Source of the DNA: an uncultured cyanobacterium
GTDB taxonomy: Bacteria > Cyanobacteriota > Cyanobacteriia > Cyanobacteriales > FACHB-T130
Direction: 5' to 3'
Length of the DNA: 40,828 nt
NCBI GenBank assembly: GCA_936920195.1
Contig: CAKZHE010000068.1
Coordinates: 1 to 40,828, forward strand
In this document: piece after piece, positions 27,071 to 34,560 of the stretch
Position numbering within the stretch: position 1 is the stretch's first letter
Layout: each line of letters opens with the position of its first letter
Notes under the pieces: model-generated
Seen by the model: only the letters and a program-made list of their open reading frames with translations
The model's database searches: none
Told to the model about the DNA's origin: nothing
Translations under genes and position numbers: made by a program

Positions 27071-27676
27071 TCACTTCAACAGCAAATTGGGATTCTCGCC
27101 TATCTGCAACAGACGATCGGCACTAATATGCACGCCAAATTCGGCGGCTAGTTGCGCTCCCAGGGTTCCATGCACAAACATCAGGGCGAAAACGAACAAT
27201 CCCACGGCTAGATAGCTCCACTGCACTTGTCTTGCCATGTCTTGCCGCCACAGAAAGCGCTGAAATCCGCGCCAGACTGCCATGGCGACGATCAATAGCA
27301 GTAGCACCACGCCCCCAACTCCGTGCCAAAGCATGGTTTCCATCGCCTGCAAACCCCAAGCGCTCTTGATATTGGCTGGGGGTGTTGCCAACATAATTTC
27401 GTAGAAGCCAGCGGCGACAGTAAAAAAGGTCACGATCGCAGCGGCGAGGATATTGTACCAACCGACATCGAAGAAGTTGGAGCGGGTGGCGGGGATGGCG
27501 AGAAATTTGAAGATCGGCTTTTCGAGGGGAAAGAGTACGCCAACGATATCAAAGGCGATCGCCACAATAAACAAACCTAGGGTTAAATGCACCAGATTGG
27601 GATGAATCGGCAGGGGATAGGGCAAGCCATTTACTCCCAATTGTCCTTGCAGTTGATCGATCAAATCATTACTCAC
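27071..27676 (-). CDS. DUF2231 membrane protein of the oxidase operon (second)
   Basis: A 201-residue membrane protein starts at the GTG at 27676, whose first bases overlap the stop of the upstream gene (GTGA). GGAGGG lies about eight bases before it. The conserved DUF2231 opening is NGLPYPLPIHPNLVHLTLGLFIVAIAFDIVGVLF, followed by helices in WYNILAAAIVTFFTVAAGFYEIM, HGVGGVVLLLLIVAMAVW and WSYLAVGLFVFALMFVHGTLGAQLA. The histidines next to helix ends could bind heme; that is untested. A longer open frame to 27889 runs through the upstream gene and is rejected. Cyanobacterial ARTO clusters are known to carry such membrane proteins before the oxidase subunits. Confidence 0.85.
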   Translation of the reverse strand: MSNDLIDQLQGQLGVNGLPYPLPIHPNLVHLTLGLFIVAIAFDIVGVLFPLEKPIFKFLAIPATRSNFFDVGWYNILAAAIVTFFTVAAGFYEIMLATPPANIKSAWGLQAMETMLWHGVGGVVLLLLIVAMAVWRGFQRFLWRQDMARQVQWSYLAVGLFVFALMFVHGTLGAQLAAEFGVHISADRLLQIGENPNLLLK

Positions 27677-28173
27677 GGCAATAATCCCTCCCGCACTGCT
27701 TCCACTACTGGTACTGTATGCAGTCCATAAACCCACACCAGCACGTCTCCTAGATAAACTTGGAACAACACGATCGCAGTTAAGACTATGCCCACACCTA
27801 AAAATGGTAGGGGCAGAGTTTTCGGATCGCGCGATCGCAACACATAGCGCCATGCAGTCACTGCAACAACAATCCCAGACAAAGACCATCCCAGGATGGT
27901 ATGCAGATTCAAGGTTGACTCAGCCGCAGCGTAGGGTTCAGCTAATCCCGCTTCAATTTGTCCAAAGATAATGGCAATGAAGATGGAAACTGTGGCAAAA
28001 AACAAATTCCACCAACTGACTTCATACAACCGGGGATTGCGGGTGAAATAGCCAATCACGTCGCATACCACGGCAAATAAGATCATCGCGATCGCAAAAT
28101 GCACCACGATCGGATGGATGGTATCGGGATAAGGTAAATTATGGTCGTTGAGCGGGGGAAGATACTCCAGCAT
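27673..28173 (-). CDS. DUF2231 membrane protein of the oxidase operon (first)
   Basis: The 166-residue protein starts MLEYLPPLNDHNLPYPDTIHPIVVHFAIAMILFAVVCDVIGY and shows the DUF2231 pattern of an HP-x-x-VHF opening and four helices. The remaining helices are in VSWWNLFFATVSIFIAII, HTILGWSLSGIVVAVTAW and GVGIVLTAIVLFQVYLGDVLVWVYGLH. It is a paralogue of the next gene. It is first in the cta operon, so the promoter is expected in the 28174-28422 gap. Histidines in helices are consistent with a heme or quinone-related role, but nothing direct shows this. Confidence 0.85.
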   Translation of the reverse strand: MLEYLPPLNDHNLPYPDTIHPIVVHFAIAMILFAVVCDVIGYFTRNPRLYEVSWWNLFFATVSIFIAIIFGQIEAGLAEPYAAAESTLNLHTILGWSLSGIVVAVTAWRYVLRSRDPKTLPLPFLGVGIVLTAIVLFQVYLGDVLVWVYGLHTVPVVEAVREGLLP

Positions 28174-28422
28174 AATATTTCCATTCAGGAAAGAACCCTC
28201 AAAATGAACCCGAACTATATTACACTATAGCGATAGACACCAGTCAAATTGTAATCTGGATAGCAGTTGGATAAAAGTTAGGATAATTAGGGTCATCAGC
28301 ACTAAGATCGCCAAAAACTGCTCTGTTTCTATGTCCTCTAATCTCACTGCCAACCTCCTGAGCAATTTTTGCGGGAATTAATAGACCTCAAACTTTAATA
28401 TTCCTCTGGAAATCTCTTGAGT
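28174..28422. promoter_or_regulatory. Upstream region of the ARTO operon
   Basis: This 249-bp AT-rich gap follows the glycine-repeat gene and precedes the first DUF2231 gene. It must hold the promoter of the oxidase operon unless transcription reads through. An AT-rich tatattacactatag stretch near 28215-28229 could supply a -10 element. No clear operator or terminator hairpin was found. Confidence 0.4.
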
Positions 28423-28731
28423 CTAGTGAGAGTGGTGATGATGCTGTTCCTGTGGCGGACTAATGGGATTGAGCGGCATCAAACTCATATTGACTTTGCC
28501 AAAACCGATCAGTCCCATAGCGATTATTCCGGTACTGAATAATCCCATTGAAACCAGTCCAATTGAAATTACCCCCATTGGTACAAGTCCAATCGAAATC
28601 AATCCGTGAGGAATTGCCCCAATTGAAATTAATCCATGAGGGGAAACTCCGATGCAGAAAATGCCATTATGAGGAGCAATTCCAATGGCTATTAGCTTTA
28701 ATTTCTTTGGCTGATGCGTTTGGTCTATCAT
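28423..28731 (-). CDS. Glycine-periodic repeat protein with His-rich tail
   Basis: The 102-residue protein consists mainly of a five-residue repeat with glycine at every fifth position. From IFCIG VSPHG LISIG AIPHG LISIG LVPMG VISIG LVSMG it continues for about twelve units (residues 14-80). Branched aliphatic residues at the other positions suggest a beta-solenoid. The C-terminus ends HHHHSH, a metal-binding-like tail. The DNA shows matching near-repeats. I start at the ATG at 28731 (MIDQTH); an earlier TTG at 28764 is also open. It sits just upstream of the ARTO operon on the same strand. It is not a classical pentapeptide-repeat protein because glycine replaces the usual central residue pattern. 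Function unknown. Confidence 0.7.
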   Translation of the reverse strand: MIDQTHQPKKLKLIAIGIAPHNGIFCIGVSPHGLISIGAIPHGLISIGLVPMGVISIGLVSMGLFSTGIIAMGLIGFGKVNMSLMPLNPISPPQEQHHHHSH

Positions 28732-28987
28732 GCTAGCTAAGTTCAGAGGAGCAGACTGTCCCAAGGGTAGATGACCTATTTGAACTTGTCAAAAGACCAG
28801 GTGTCATACTCCAGTCCACATCCCCCGAATTGCCAAAACATCAAGCCATTATTCAGAAACAATACTTGATCGGCTCCTCATTAAGTGACTATGAATGCCC
28901 AGCCAAACATTTATTATACTGAAACTGTCTATCCACCCCCATCATAGACAAAAAACAGAAACTTTCTGTGAGATTAAACCCTAGATT

Positions 28988-29380
28988 TCATGGTCGAGTT
29001 TGAATATATGGATATGCTTGAATTTTTCTATCTATTGTAACAATTGGGCAATTGTAAACCCTGGCTGTGGCGACGATGATTTGATCGCTAGGATCTCGAT
29101 GAAAATCACCTGGTAATTGAGTTGACTCTACACAAATTTGTGGTGTTAACTCCAGTAGCTTTATCCCAGGATAAACCAAAGCTTCATCTAACCATTCATC
29201 CACAGGACATGGTAAAGTCAGGCGACCATACTCCACCAATTTGGCAATTTCCCAACAGGAAATTGCACTGATCCCTAATCCTTGTACTTCGTGCTTGTCA
29301 ATGTAATTGTGGTATTTGTGGGTAAGTTTGGGATCTCCATGCACCCACCAAATCCAGATGTGAGTGTCAAGTACAATCAT
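28988..29380 (-). CDS. vapC: PIN-domain toxin, VapC-like
   Basis: A 130-residue PIN-domain protein, the RNase toxin type of VapBC toxin-antitoxin pairs. The N-terminal VLDTHIWIWWV carries the first acidic metal ligand. The central SAISCWEIAKL supplies the Glu. The C-terminal DFHRDPSDQIIVATA with VTIDRKI supplies the Asp residues; all four acidic positions appear intact. It begins within the preceding antitoxin gene's stop (four-base overlap), typical of such pairs. It is predicted to act on cellular RNA; the target is unknown. Confidence 0.88.
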   Translation of the reverse strand: MIVLDTHIWIWWVHGDPKLTHKYHNYIDKHEVQGLGISAISCWEIAKLVEYGRLTLPCPVDEWLDEALVYPGIKLLELTPQICVESTQLPGDFHRDPSDQIIVATARVYNCPIVTIDRKIQAYPYIQTRP

Positions 29381-29592
29381 TGAGTAACTTCCCAGTCATC
29401 CTGCCCTACTGGTTCAGTAGGATCGTTATATTGAACTATGGTTCCCCGAAGGGGATATCGGTTGGTCTGAGATTCTCGGCGGGGGCGAGAAAATATAATT
29501 ACTTCGACTTGTTCGCCAGAATGAAATGGCAAATTTTCCAATGTTAGCGTTCTGTCTTGTTTAACAATCGTTTCGATGCGATGTGCCATCAT
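29377..29592 (-). CDS. Putative antitoxin of the VapBC-like pair
   Basis: This 71-residue protein is coupled to the PIN-domain toxin by a four-base overlap, which is the main evidence for an antitoxin role. The N-terminal half (HRIETIVKQDRTLTLENLPFHSGEQVEVIIFSR) resembles the two-strand start of small antitoxins that regulate their own promoter. The C-terminal half is acidic (DPTEPVGQDDWEV) and could neutralise the toxin. The chosen ATG at 29592 follows AGGAG by eight bases, giving MMAHRIE. The longer open frame to 29625 has no such signal. No clear DNA-binding motif is named with confidence. Confidence 0.75.
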   Translation of the reverse strand: MMAHRIETIVKQDRTLTLENLPFHSGEQVEVIIFSRPRRESQTNRYPLRGTIVQYNDPTEPVGQDDWEVTQ

Positions 29593-29706
29593 GGGCTGAA
29601 CTCCTACAAAGGCTAACCAAAACATTACTAAGACGGAATGCTCATCTTGGAGATGTTCATTGTCTACGAAGTGTCAACTTTTAGATAGGCAATGCTGTAT
29701 CTTTTC

Positions 29707-30393
29707 CTACCTATTCCCGACTAACTCCTTCAACCGATACCCCATACCGTGAACTGTCTCAATCAAATCTTCATTCGCACCCACTGATTTGAGCTTTTGG
29801 CGCAAACTGCGGATATGAACTTTAACTGTACATTCATCGGGAGGTGCTTCCAGAGACCAAACTCGCTCAATAATCACGCTGCGACTGAGTACCCGCCGAC
29901 CATTCCGCAATAGCAATTCCAAAAGACTGTACTCCTTGGGGGTTAAATGCAGTCGATTCTGAGCATAGCTCACTTCATAGGTGCTAGGGTCAAGCCGGAG
30001 ATTGCCCCATTCTAAAATGGGGGGCGAACAAACGCTACCTCTTCGCAATAAGGCGCGGATGCGAGCAAACAACTCTCCCAAATCGACAGGTTTTACTACA
30101 TAGTCATCGGCTCCGGCATCCAACCCATTAATTTTATCGGTGCTAGTGTCGCAGGCCGTCATTAGCAGTACAGGCATACTATAGCCATGCGATCGCAACC
30201 GTTGGCACAGGCTCACCCCATCCAATTCCGGCAGCATCACATCTAGCAGCATTAAGTCATAGTCCAGCACTTTGAGCCTATCCCAGCCTGTTTCCCCATC
30301 AGTGACAACATCAACCACATAGCGCTGATCTGTCAAGGCTTCTGCCAAAGTGTCCGCCAAACGCATATCATCTTCAACCAGAAGAATCCTCAT
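29707..30393 (-). CDS. ccaR: OmpR-family response regulator, CcaR-like
   Basis: A 228-residue response regulator. The receiver domain (MRILLVEDD, phospho-acceptor Asp in LLDVMLPELDG, Lys in VVKPVDLGELFARIRALLRRG) is joined to a winged-helix output domain (TPKEYSLLELLLRNGRRVLSRSVII, TVKVHIRSLRQKLKS, IETVHGMGYRL). It closely follows the sequence I remember for CcaR of Synechocystis, partner of the green-light sensor CcaS. Similar stretches are the receiver C-terminus and LDPSTYEVSY. It is divergent from pecB, with the kinase at the far end of the pec operon. The start at 30393 is preferred over the open frame to 30471, since MRILLVEDD is the canonical N-terminus. The ccaR name is supported by genomic context; ortholog phylogeny was not run. 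Confidence 0.85.
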   Translation of the reverse strand: MRILLVEDDMRLADTLAEALTDQRYVVDVVTDGETGWDRLKVLDYDLMLLDVMLPELDGVSLCQRLRSHGYSMPVLLMTACDTSTDKINGLDAGADDYVVKPVDLGELFARIRALLRRGSVCSPPILEWGNLRLDPSTYEVSYAQNRLHLTPKEYSLLELLLRNGRRVLSRSVIIERVWSLEAPPDECTVKVHIRSLRQKLKSVGANEDLIETVHGMGYRLKELVGNR

Positions 30394-30548
30394 AAACTCA
30401 GGAGTAACTTTAATATTAATGGTCTGTTCCCAGGATGCTGGGCAAAAGATTCCTTGCCAGCATCTTACCAATTCCTAGTCCTCGCCTTTGTCAAGAGTAT
30501 TTACAAATTATAACAGTAATCCTGAGAAAATTGTTGCGAATTGTAACG

Positions 30549-30578
30549 ATTTCCCATTTTCGCAATTATTTCCGATTT
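30549..30578 (+). promoter_or_regulatory. Direct repeat resembling the CcaR G-box
   Basis: Two copies of ATTTCC(C/G)ATTT occur at 30549-30559 and 30568-30578, 19 bases start to start. The remembered CcaR-binding consensus is CTTTNCNATTT; each copy matches 10 of 11 positions, differing only in the first base. They sit about 110-140 bases upstream of pecB, in the region shared with ccaR. A 7-bp inverted repeat, TTGCGAA (30534-30540) and TTCGCAA (30559-30565), overlaps them. Confidence 0.6.
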
Positions 30579-30629
30579 ATTTACTTTTCCTGTACCAATT
30601 TCTTTACTTTTTGAATGTATCTTTGGTCA

Positions 30630-30651
30630 CAAAGGTTCTTGACAACCTTTG
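30630..30651 (+). promoter_or_regulatory. Hairpin in the pecB leader
   Basis: CAAAGGTT (30630-30637) pairs perfectly with AACCTTTG (30644-30651) over a six-base loop. It lies about 40 bases before the pecB ATG, with AGGAGA (30675-30680) as ribosome binding site. It could stabilise the message or be an operator. No long T run follows, so termination is unlikely. Confidence 0.5.
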
Positions 30652-30690
30652 TCTTTAAAAATCCCCGTACTCATAGGAGAAATTTAGAAA

Positions 30691-31209
30691 ATGCTTGATG
30701 CTTTTTCCAGAGTTGTCGATCAAGCGGACAAAAAGGGTGCTTACCTAAGCAACGACGAAATCAATGCCTTGTCAGCCATGGTCGCTGATAGCAATAAGCG
30801 CTTGGATATCGTTAACCGCCTCAACGCTAATGCTTCCAGCATTACGGCTAATGCCTACCGTGCCTTAGTTGCCGAACAGCCTCAAATCTTTGGACCTGGT
30901 GGCGCTTGCTTCCACCACCGCAATCAAGCCGCTTGCATTCGCGACTTAGGATTTGTTCTTCGCTATGTCACTTATTCAGTGCTAGCAGGGGATGCCAGTG
31001 TATTAGATGACCGCTGCTTGAACGGTTTGCGCGAAACCTACCAAGCTTTAGGAACTCCTGGCGCAACTGTAGCTTCCGGCATCCAAAAGATGAAAGATGC
31101 AGCAGTGGCGATCGCCAACAACCCTAACGGCATCACTAAAGGGGATTGTAGCACTTTAATTTCTGAATTGGCTAGCTATTTCGACCGTGCAGCTGGCGCT
31201 GTGGCCTAA
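30691..31209 (+). CDS. pecB: Phycoerythrocyanin beta subunit
   Basis: The 172-residue beta subunit of phycoerythrocyanin, a yellow-green-absorbing rod pigment protein. The PecB sequence type is clear: [23 protein letters not shown] and [20 protein letters not shown], rather than the CpcB forms. The chromophore cysteines are Cys82 (AACIRD) and Cys153 (GDCSTL), both expected to carry phycocyanobilin. Residue 72 is alanine (GGACF) where CpcB has asparagine. AGGAGA lies 10 bases before the ATG. It is first in the operon and precedes pecA by 91 bases. Confidence 0.95.
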   Translation: MLDAFSRVVDQADKKGAYLSNDEINALSAMVADSNKRLDIVNRLNANASSITANAYRALVAEQPQIFGPGGACFHHRNQAACIRDLGFVLRYVTYSVLAGDASVLDDRCLNGLRETYQALGTPGATVASGIQKMKDAAVAIANNPNGITKGDCSTLISELASYFDRAAGAVA

Positions 31210-31300
31210 CTAGCGATTGAGGCGGGATTTTACTCGCCCCCGGCAAAATTCAAGCAAAATTCAAACATTATTCACCCCCCTTTAGGAGATAAATACCATC

Positions 31301-31789
31301 ATGAAAACCCCTGTAACTGAGTCAATTTCAGCAGCCGATTCGCGCGGCGCTTATTTAAGCAACACAGAAATGCAAGCTATCTTTGGTCGCTTCAGCCGCG
31401 CCAAAGCTGGACTAGAAGCTGCCAGAGCTTTTGCTGCCAACAGCAAAGCTTGGTCAGAAGCTGCTGCTAACAGCGTCTATCAAAAATTCCCTTATACCAC
31501 TCAGCTGCAAGGGTCGCAATACGCTTCCACCCCCGAAGGTAAAGCCAAGTGCGTCCGCGATATCGACCACTACCTGCGGACAATCAGCTATTGCTGCGTT
31601 GTCGGCGGTACAGGCCCCTTAGATGAATATGTGATTGCTGGCTTGAGCGAATTTAACGCTGCTTTGGGACTATCTCCCAGCTGGTACGTTGCCGCCCTAG
31701 AATTCGTCCGCGACAATCATGGTTTATCTGGCGATGTGGCTGGCGAAGCCAACATCTATCTGAGCTACGCCATCAACGCACTGAGCTAG
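31301..31789 (+). CDS. pecA: Phycoerythrocyanin alpha subunit
   Basis: The 162-residue alpha subunit. Cys84 ([11 protein letters not shown]) is the site for phycoviolobilin, the isomerised chromophore made by the PecE/PecF lyase-isomerase. Adjacent Cys98 and Cys99 (SYCCVVGG) are the redox-sensitive pair described for alpha-phycoerythrocyanin photochemistry. The PecA-specific segments [13 protein letters not shown] and [14 protein letters not shown] are present. TTTAGGAGATAAATACC precedes the ATG, with AGGAGA about 9 bases away. It is followed by a strong palindrome. Confidence 0.95.
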   Translation: MKTPVTESISAADSRGAYLSNTEMQAIFGRFSRAKAGLEAARAFAANSKAWSEAAANSVYQKFPYTTQLQGSQYASTPEGKAKCVRDIDHYLRTISYCCVVGGTGPLDEYVIAGLSEFNAALGLSPSWYVAALEFVRDNHGLSGDVAGEANIYLSYAINALS

Positions 31790-31809
31790 TAGTCAAAGAC
31801 TCAATAATA

Positions 31810-31851
31810 AATGTTTGTAGAGACGCGAACGTTCGCGTCTCTACAAACATT
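31810..31851. repeat. 42-bp perfect palindrome downstream of pecA
   Basis: The sequence from 31810 to 31851 is its own reverse complement, centred on GCGAAC|GTTCGC, with outer bases gtagagac and gtctctac. It lacks a following T tract. Similar gtagagacgcg palindromes are dispersed in other cyanobacteria. Lying between pecA and pecC, it could protect the abundant pecBA message and reduce read-through. Confidence 0.8.
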
Positions 31852-31876
31852 GCCGAACTTACGCCAAATTGCTTCA

Positions 31877-31983
31877 GTAGGGTGTGTATAGTCTATGGCT
31901 GTCGCCATGACGTTCGGCGAGCGCTCAGTCGAGCCGCTGCACTATCGGCATGGCTAACGCTAAAGCGTCAGCATAACGCACCT
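31877..31983. repeat. Composite palindromic repeat between pecA and pecC
   Basis: The outer ends, ggtgtgta and taacgcacc, are an imperfect inverted pair (TAACGCACC reads GGTGCGTTA on the other strand). They enclose smaller palindromes: atggctgtcgccat, and GCTAACGCT against AGCGTCAGC near 31952-31971. No reading frame or known mobile gene is seen. It looks like one dispersed repeat inserted in another. Confidence 0.5.
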
Positions 31984-32048
31984 CTATATCTGGAGTAACT
32001 GCGTAAGTTCTAGATTGATGACAAAATTTTTTTAAGGGAGCCTAAAAC

Positions 32049-32888
32049 ATGAGTCGTTTAACGGAAGACCGCTTAGGCATCAGCGCAGCGGCGGCCACCA
32101 AAATTGAACTGCGGAACAAGTGGACTGAAGACGATTTACAACAAGTATTTCGGGCTGCTTACGAACAAGTATTTGGGCGGGAAAGAGTCTATGTCGGCGG
32201 CATCTTTACTAGCGCCGAATCTTTATTGCGGAATGGCAAAATTAACGTCCGGCAATTTGTCCAAATTTTGGCCAAATCGGAATTTTACAAAGATCGGTTT
32301 TTTTATACTCAATCCCAAGTACGGTTTATTGAGTTAAACTACAAGCACTTATTGGGACGCGCTCCTTACGACCAATCAGAAATTTCTTACCACGTAGACT
32401 TGTACGCTTCTAAAGGCTACGATGCGGAAATTGATTCCTATCTCGACAGCCCAGAATACAATGATGCCTTTGGGAATGACACCGTTCCTTACTATCGTGG
32501 ATTTAGCTCCATTCCCGGCATGAAAACGGTGGGATTTAACCGTTTGTTTGCCCTTTATCGGGGACAAGGCAATAGCGATAACGCTCAGTTTGGCGGTAAA
32601 ACTTCTAAACTGCGGCAGCGAATATCGATGAATTTACCAAATGGAATTATTCCTCCCACTGGCTCGCGCAGTGCCGGAGGGACAGTAGTTGGTTCCACCC
32701 TAGGAGTATCAGAACTCCGGGGCGATGGTCGTACTTATTTGGTAGAAGCAATTGTGGGTGGGATTTCCTCAAAAGTGGCAGTGCGTCGCAGTCGGGTAGT
32801 TTATACCGTGCCATTCGATCAATTGTCTAGTAAATACCAAGAGATTCACAAGCGCGGTGGCAAAATTGTAGGGATTACCCTCGCTTAA
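32049..32888 (+). CDS. pecC: Phycobilisome rod linker for phycoerythrocyanin
   Basis: This 279-residue linker holds phycoerythrocyanin hexamers at the rod tip or interior. The PBS-linker domain occupies about residues 25-170 ([88 protein letters not shown]). The C-terminal part has a CpcD-like domain ([31 protein letters not shown]). A spaced AGGGAG lies upstream of the ATG (aaGGGAGcctaaaac). Linkers of this size fit PecC. It follows pecA after a gap filled with two palindromic repeats. Confidence 0.92.
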   Translation: MSRLTEDRLGISAAAATKIELRNKWTEDDLQQVFRAAYEQVFGRERVYVGGIFTSAESLLRNGKINVRQFVQILAKSEFYKDRFFYTQSQVRFIELNYKHLLGRAPYDQSEISYHVDLYASKGYDAEIDSYLDSPEYNDAFGNDTVPYYRGFSSIPGMKTVGFNRLFALYRGQGNSDNAQFGGKTSKLRQRISMNLPNGIIPPTGSRSAGGTVVGSTLGVSELRGDGRTYLVEAIVGGISSKVAVRRSRVVYTVPFDQLSSKYQEIHKRGGKIVGITLA

Positions 32889-33029
32889 GAACGGAACAGG
32901 GAACAGGCTTTGCTTCAACTATCACTCAAAATTTTGAATTAATAATTTTGAATTTTGAATTGTTACTGTTTCCTCTCCCAAATGGATTTGAGTTTTGAGT
33001 TGAAGTTAGTAGTTAATTAGCGTTTTCTA

Positions 33030-33076
33030 CTATTAAGTAGGTAGATTGAATTTACCTTCATCTATCTACTTAATAG
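33030..33076. repeat. Inverted repeat between pecC and pecEF
   Basis: Arms of 17 bases (33030-33046 and 33060-33076, ctattaagtaggtagat type) pair with a single mismatch that allows G-U in RNA. The loop is 13 nt. No T run follows, so it may be an RNA-stability or attenuation hairpin, or the trace of an inserted element. Confidence 0.6.
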
Positions 33077-33123
33077 CTACCTAATACTCCCAATTAAAAA
33101 TCAATTAATTCTGCTAAAAATTT

Positions 33124-34560
33124 ATGGTGACTATGCCTGCGGCTCCTCCTCCAGAAAGAATTATTTCGGCAACTACAGCGATCGCCGCTTTAACAGGAGA
33201 TGATAATCAAACTCGCTATTATGCTGCTTGGTGGTTGGGCAAGCACCAAATCCAGGCAGCTGTTACTTTTCTCTGCGAAGCTCTTCAAGACGAACGTTAT
33301 CGCACAGAACAAGGGGGTTATCCCCTACGGCGGCAAGCGGCAAGAGCCTTGGGACAATTGAAGAATCCCCAAGCAGTTCCAGCCTTGCTAGCAGCCTTAT
33401 CTTGTCCAGAAGACCTCCGGTTGCGGGAGGCAGTGGTACAAGCTTTAGGGGCAATAGGCGATCGCCAAGCCATTCCTGCCCTCATTCAGCTGTTAAAATC
33501 TGATAGCGAACAACCCTATGAAATGTTGATTGAAGCTTTAGGCACATTGCAAGCTTGGGAAGCTCGCCCATTAGTTGAACCTTTTCTACAATATCAATCT
33601 GAGCGGGTGCAATGCGCCGCCGCCCGATATCTGTATTTATTAACCCAAGAAACTCCATATATTGAAAGAATTATCAAAAATCTCAGCCACGAAAATATGT
33701 ATTTGCGTTGGGCAGCGGCTTTTGATTTGGGAGCAATTGGGCATTTAGTCGCCGCAGAAGCAATTATCAACGCCAAAGTTGGGAATAGTCTGAAACTGTT
33801 GAATTTGAAACGAATTTTAGAAGCCGCCTTAACCAAAAACGAAACTGAAGAAACAGCTAAACCCGAAGATTGTCAGGTATTGCTCGCCGCAATCGATGGG
33901 CTAATCATCGAAAAACAACAGTTAGTAGGGGAGATTGATTGGCAACTGGAAAATTTGAACAATGTTCAGTTAATTGCTCACTTATCAAAATCTGTTAATC
34001 CTCTACAAGTAGCCGCAATTATTCAGATATTAACGGCGCGGAAAGCGACAATGGCGATCGCCGCCTTACTAGAAATTTTACACCATCACCACCCTGCCAT
34101 TTCCAACGCTGCTGTTGCCGGATTAGTTGCCCTCGCTCCAGACAGCGTTGAACCTTTAATCGCTGCCTTTGAAACTGCTCAAGATCATGGCGTACAAGCT
34201 TATATTGTCCAAGCCTTAGCCCAAATTGGTGACGAAAGATCCTTAGATCTTTTAATTAAAATTGTCGGTGTAGAAGTTGCCAATCACTGCCAAGGTACTA
34301 TCCGCCGAGTAGCAGCCAGGGGATTAGGCAAAATTGGCAGTCAATCCCAAAATCCCGCCATCATCCAGCCAGCGATAGATAAACTCAATTGGGGATTGTT
34401 ATATGCTGAAGATTGGGCTTTGCGTTATGCTGCCGCCCTCTCCTTGGGGGAAATTGGCACTAAAGCAGCGCAGACTTGTTTGCAACAGGCTTTAGCCCAA
34501 GAAACCGACGAAGTAGTTCAAATCCGCATTCAAACATCTTTAGTTGTTTGCCAAAGTTGA
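33124..34560 (+). CDS. pecEF: PecE-PecF fusion, phycoviolobilin lyase-isomerase
   Basis: A 478-residue all-helical HEAT-repeat protein. In the known pec operons, pecE and pecF are separate genes (about 250 and 210 residues) whose products attach phycocyanobilin to PecA Cys84 and isomerise it to phycoviolobilin. Here one frame carries both. The N-terminal half (about 10-235) has PecE/CpcE-like TRYYAAWWLGKHQ, GGYPLRRQAARALG and LRWAAAFDLGAIGH. The C-terminal half (about 250-478) has F-type HEAT repeats and NHCQGT at 387-392, close to the NHCQGN motif reported to be needed for PecF isomerase activity. A related fusion, RpcG, exists in marine Synechococcus. The end overlaps the ccaS frame by up to 17 bases. 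An alternative start is ATG 33133. Confidence 0.88.
   Translation: MVTMPAAPPPERIISATTAIAALTGDDNQTRYYAAWWLGKHQIQAAVTFLCEALQDERYRTEQGGYPLRRQAARALGQLKNPQAVPALLAALSCPEDLRLREAVVQALGAIGDRQAIPALIQLLKSDSEQPYEMLIEALGTLQAWEARPLVEPFLQYQSERVQCAAARYLYLLTQETPYIERIIKNLSHENMYLRWAAAFDLGAIGHLVAAEAIINAKVGNSLKLLNLKRILEAALTKNETEETAKPEDCQVLLAAIDGLIIEKQQLVGEIDWQLENLNNVQLIAHLSKSVNPLQVAAIIQILTARKATMAIAALLEILHHHHPAISNAAVAGLVALAPDSVEPLIAAFETAQDHGVQAYIVQALAQIGDERSLDLLIKIVGVEVANHCQGTIRRVAARGLGKIGSQSQNPAIIQPAIDKLNWGLLYAEDWALRYAAALSLGEIGTKAAQTCLQQALAQETDEVVQIRIQTSLVVCQS

Noticed and set aside
27677-27889. N-terminal extension of the second DUF2231 gene
   Set aside because: It lies wholly inside the upstream DUF2231 gene in another frame and lacks membrane-protein character; GTG 27676 fits the GTGA overlap.
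30691-31789. Phycocyanin (cpcBA) or phycoerythrin (cpeBA) identity
   Set aside because: PecB segments [15 protein letters not shown] and PecA segments [13 protein letters not shown] with Cys98-Cys99, plus the neighbouring PecF-type NHCQGT motif, fit phycoerythrocyanin.
31810-31851. Rho-independent terminator after pecA
   Set aside because: The palindrome is perfect but has no T tract on either side; kept as a repeat with possible attenuation.
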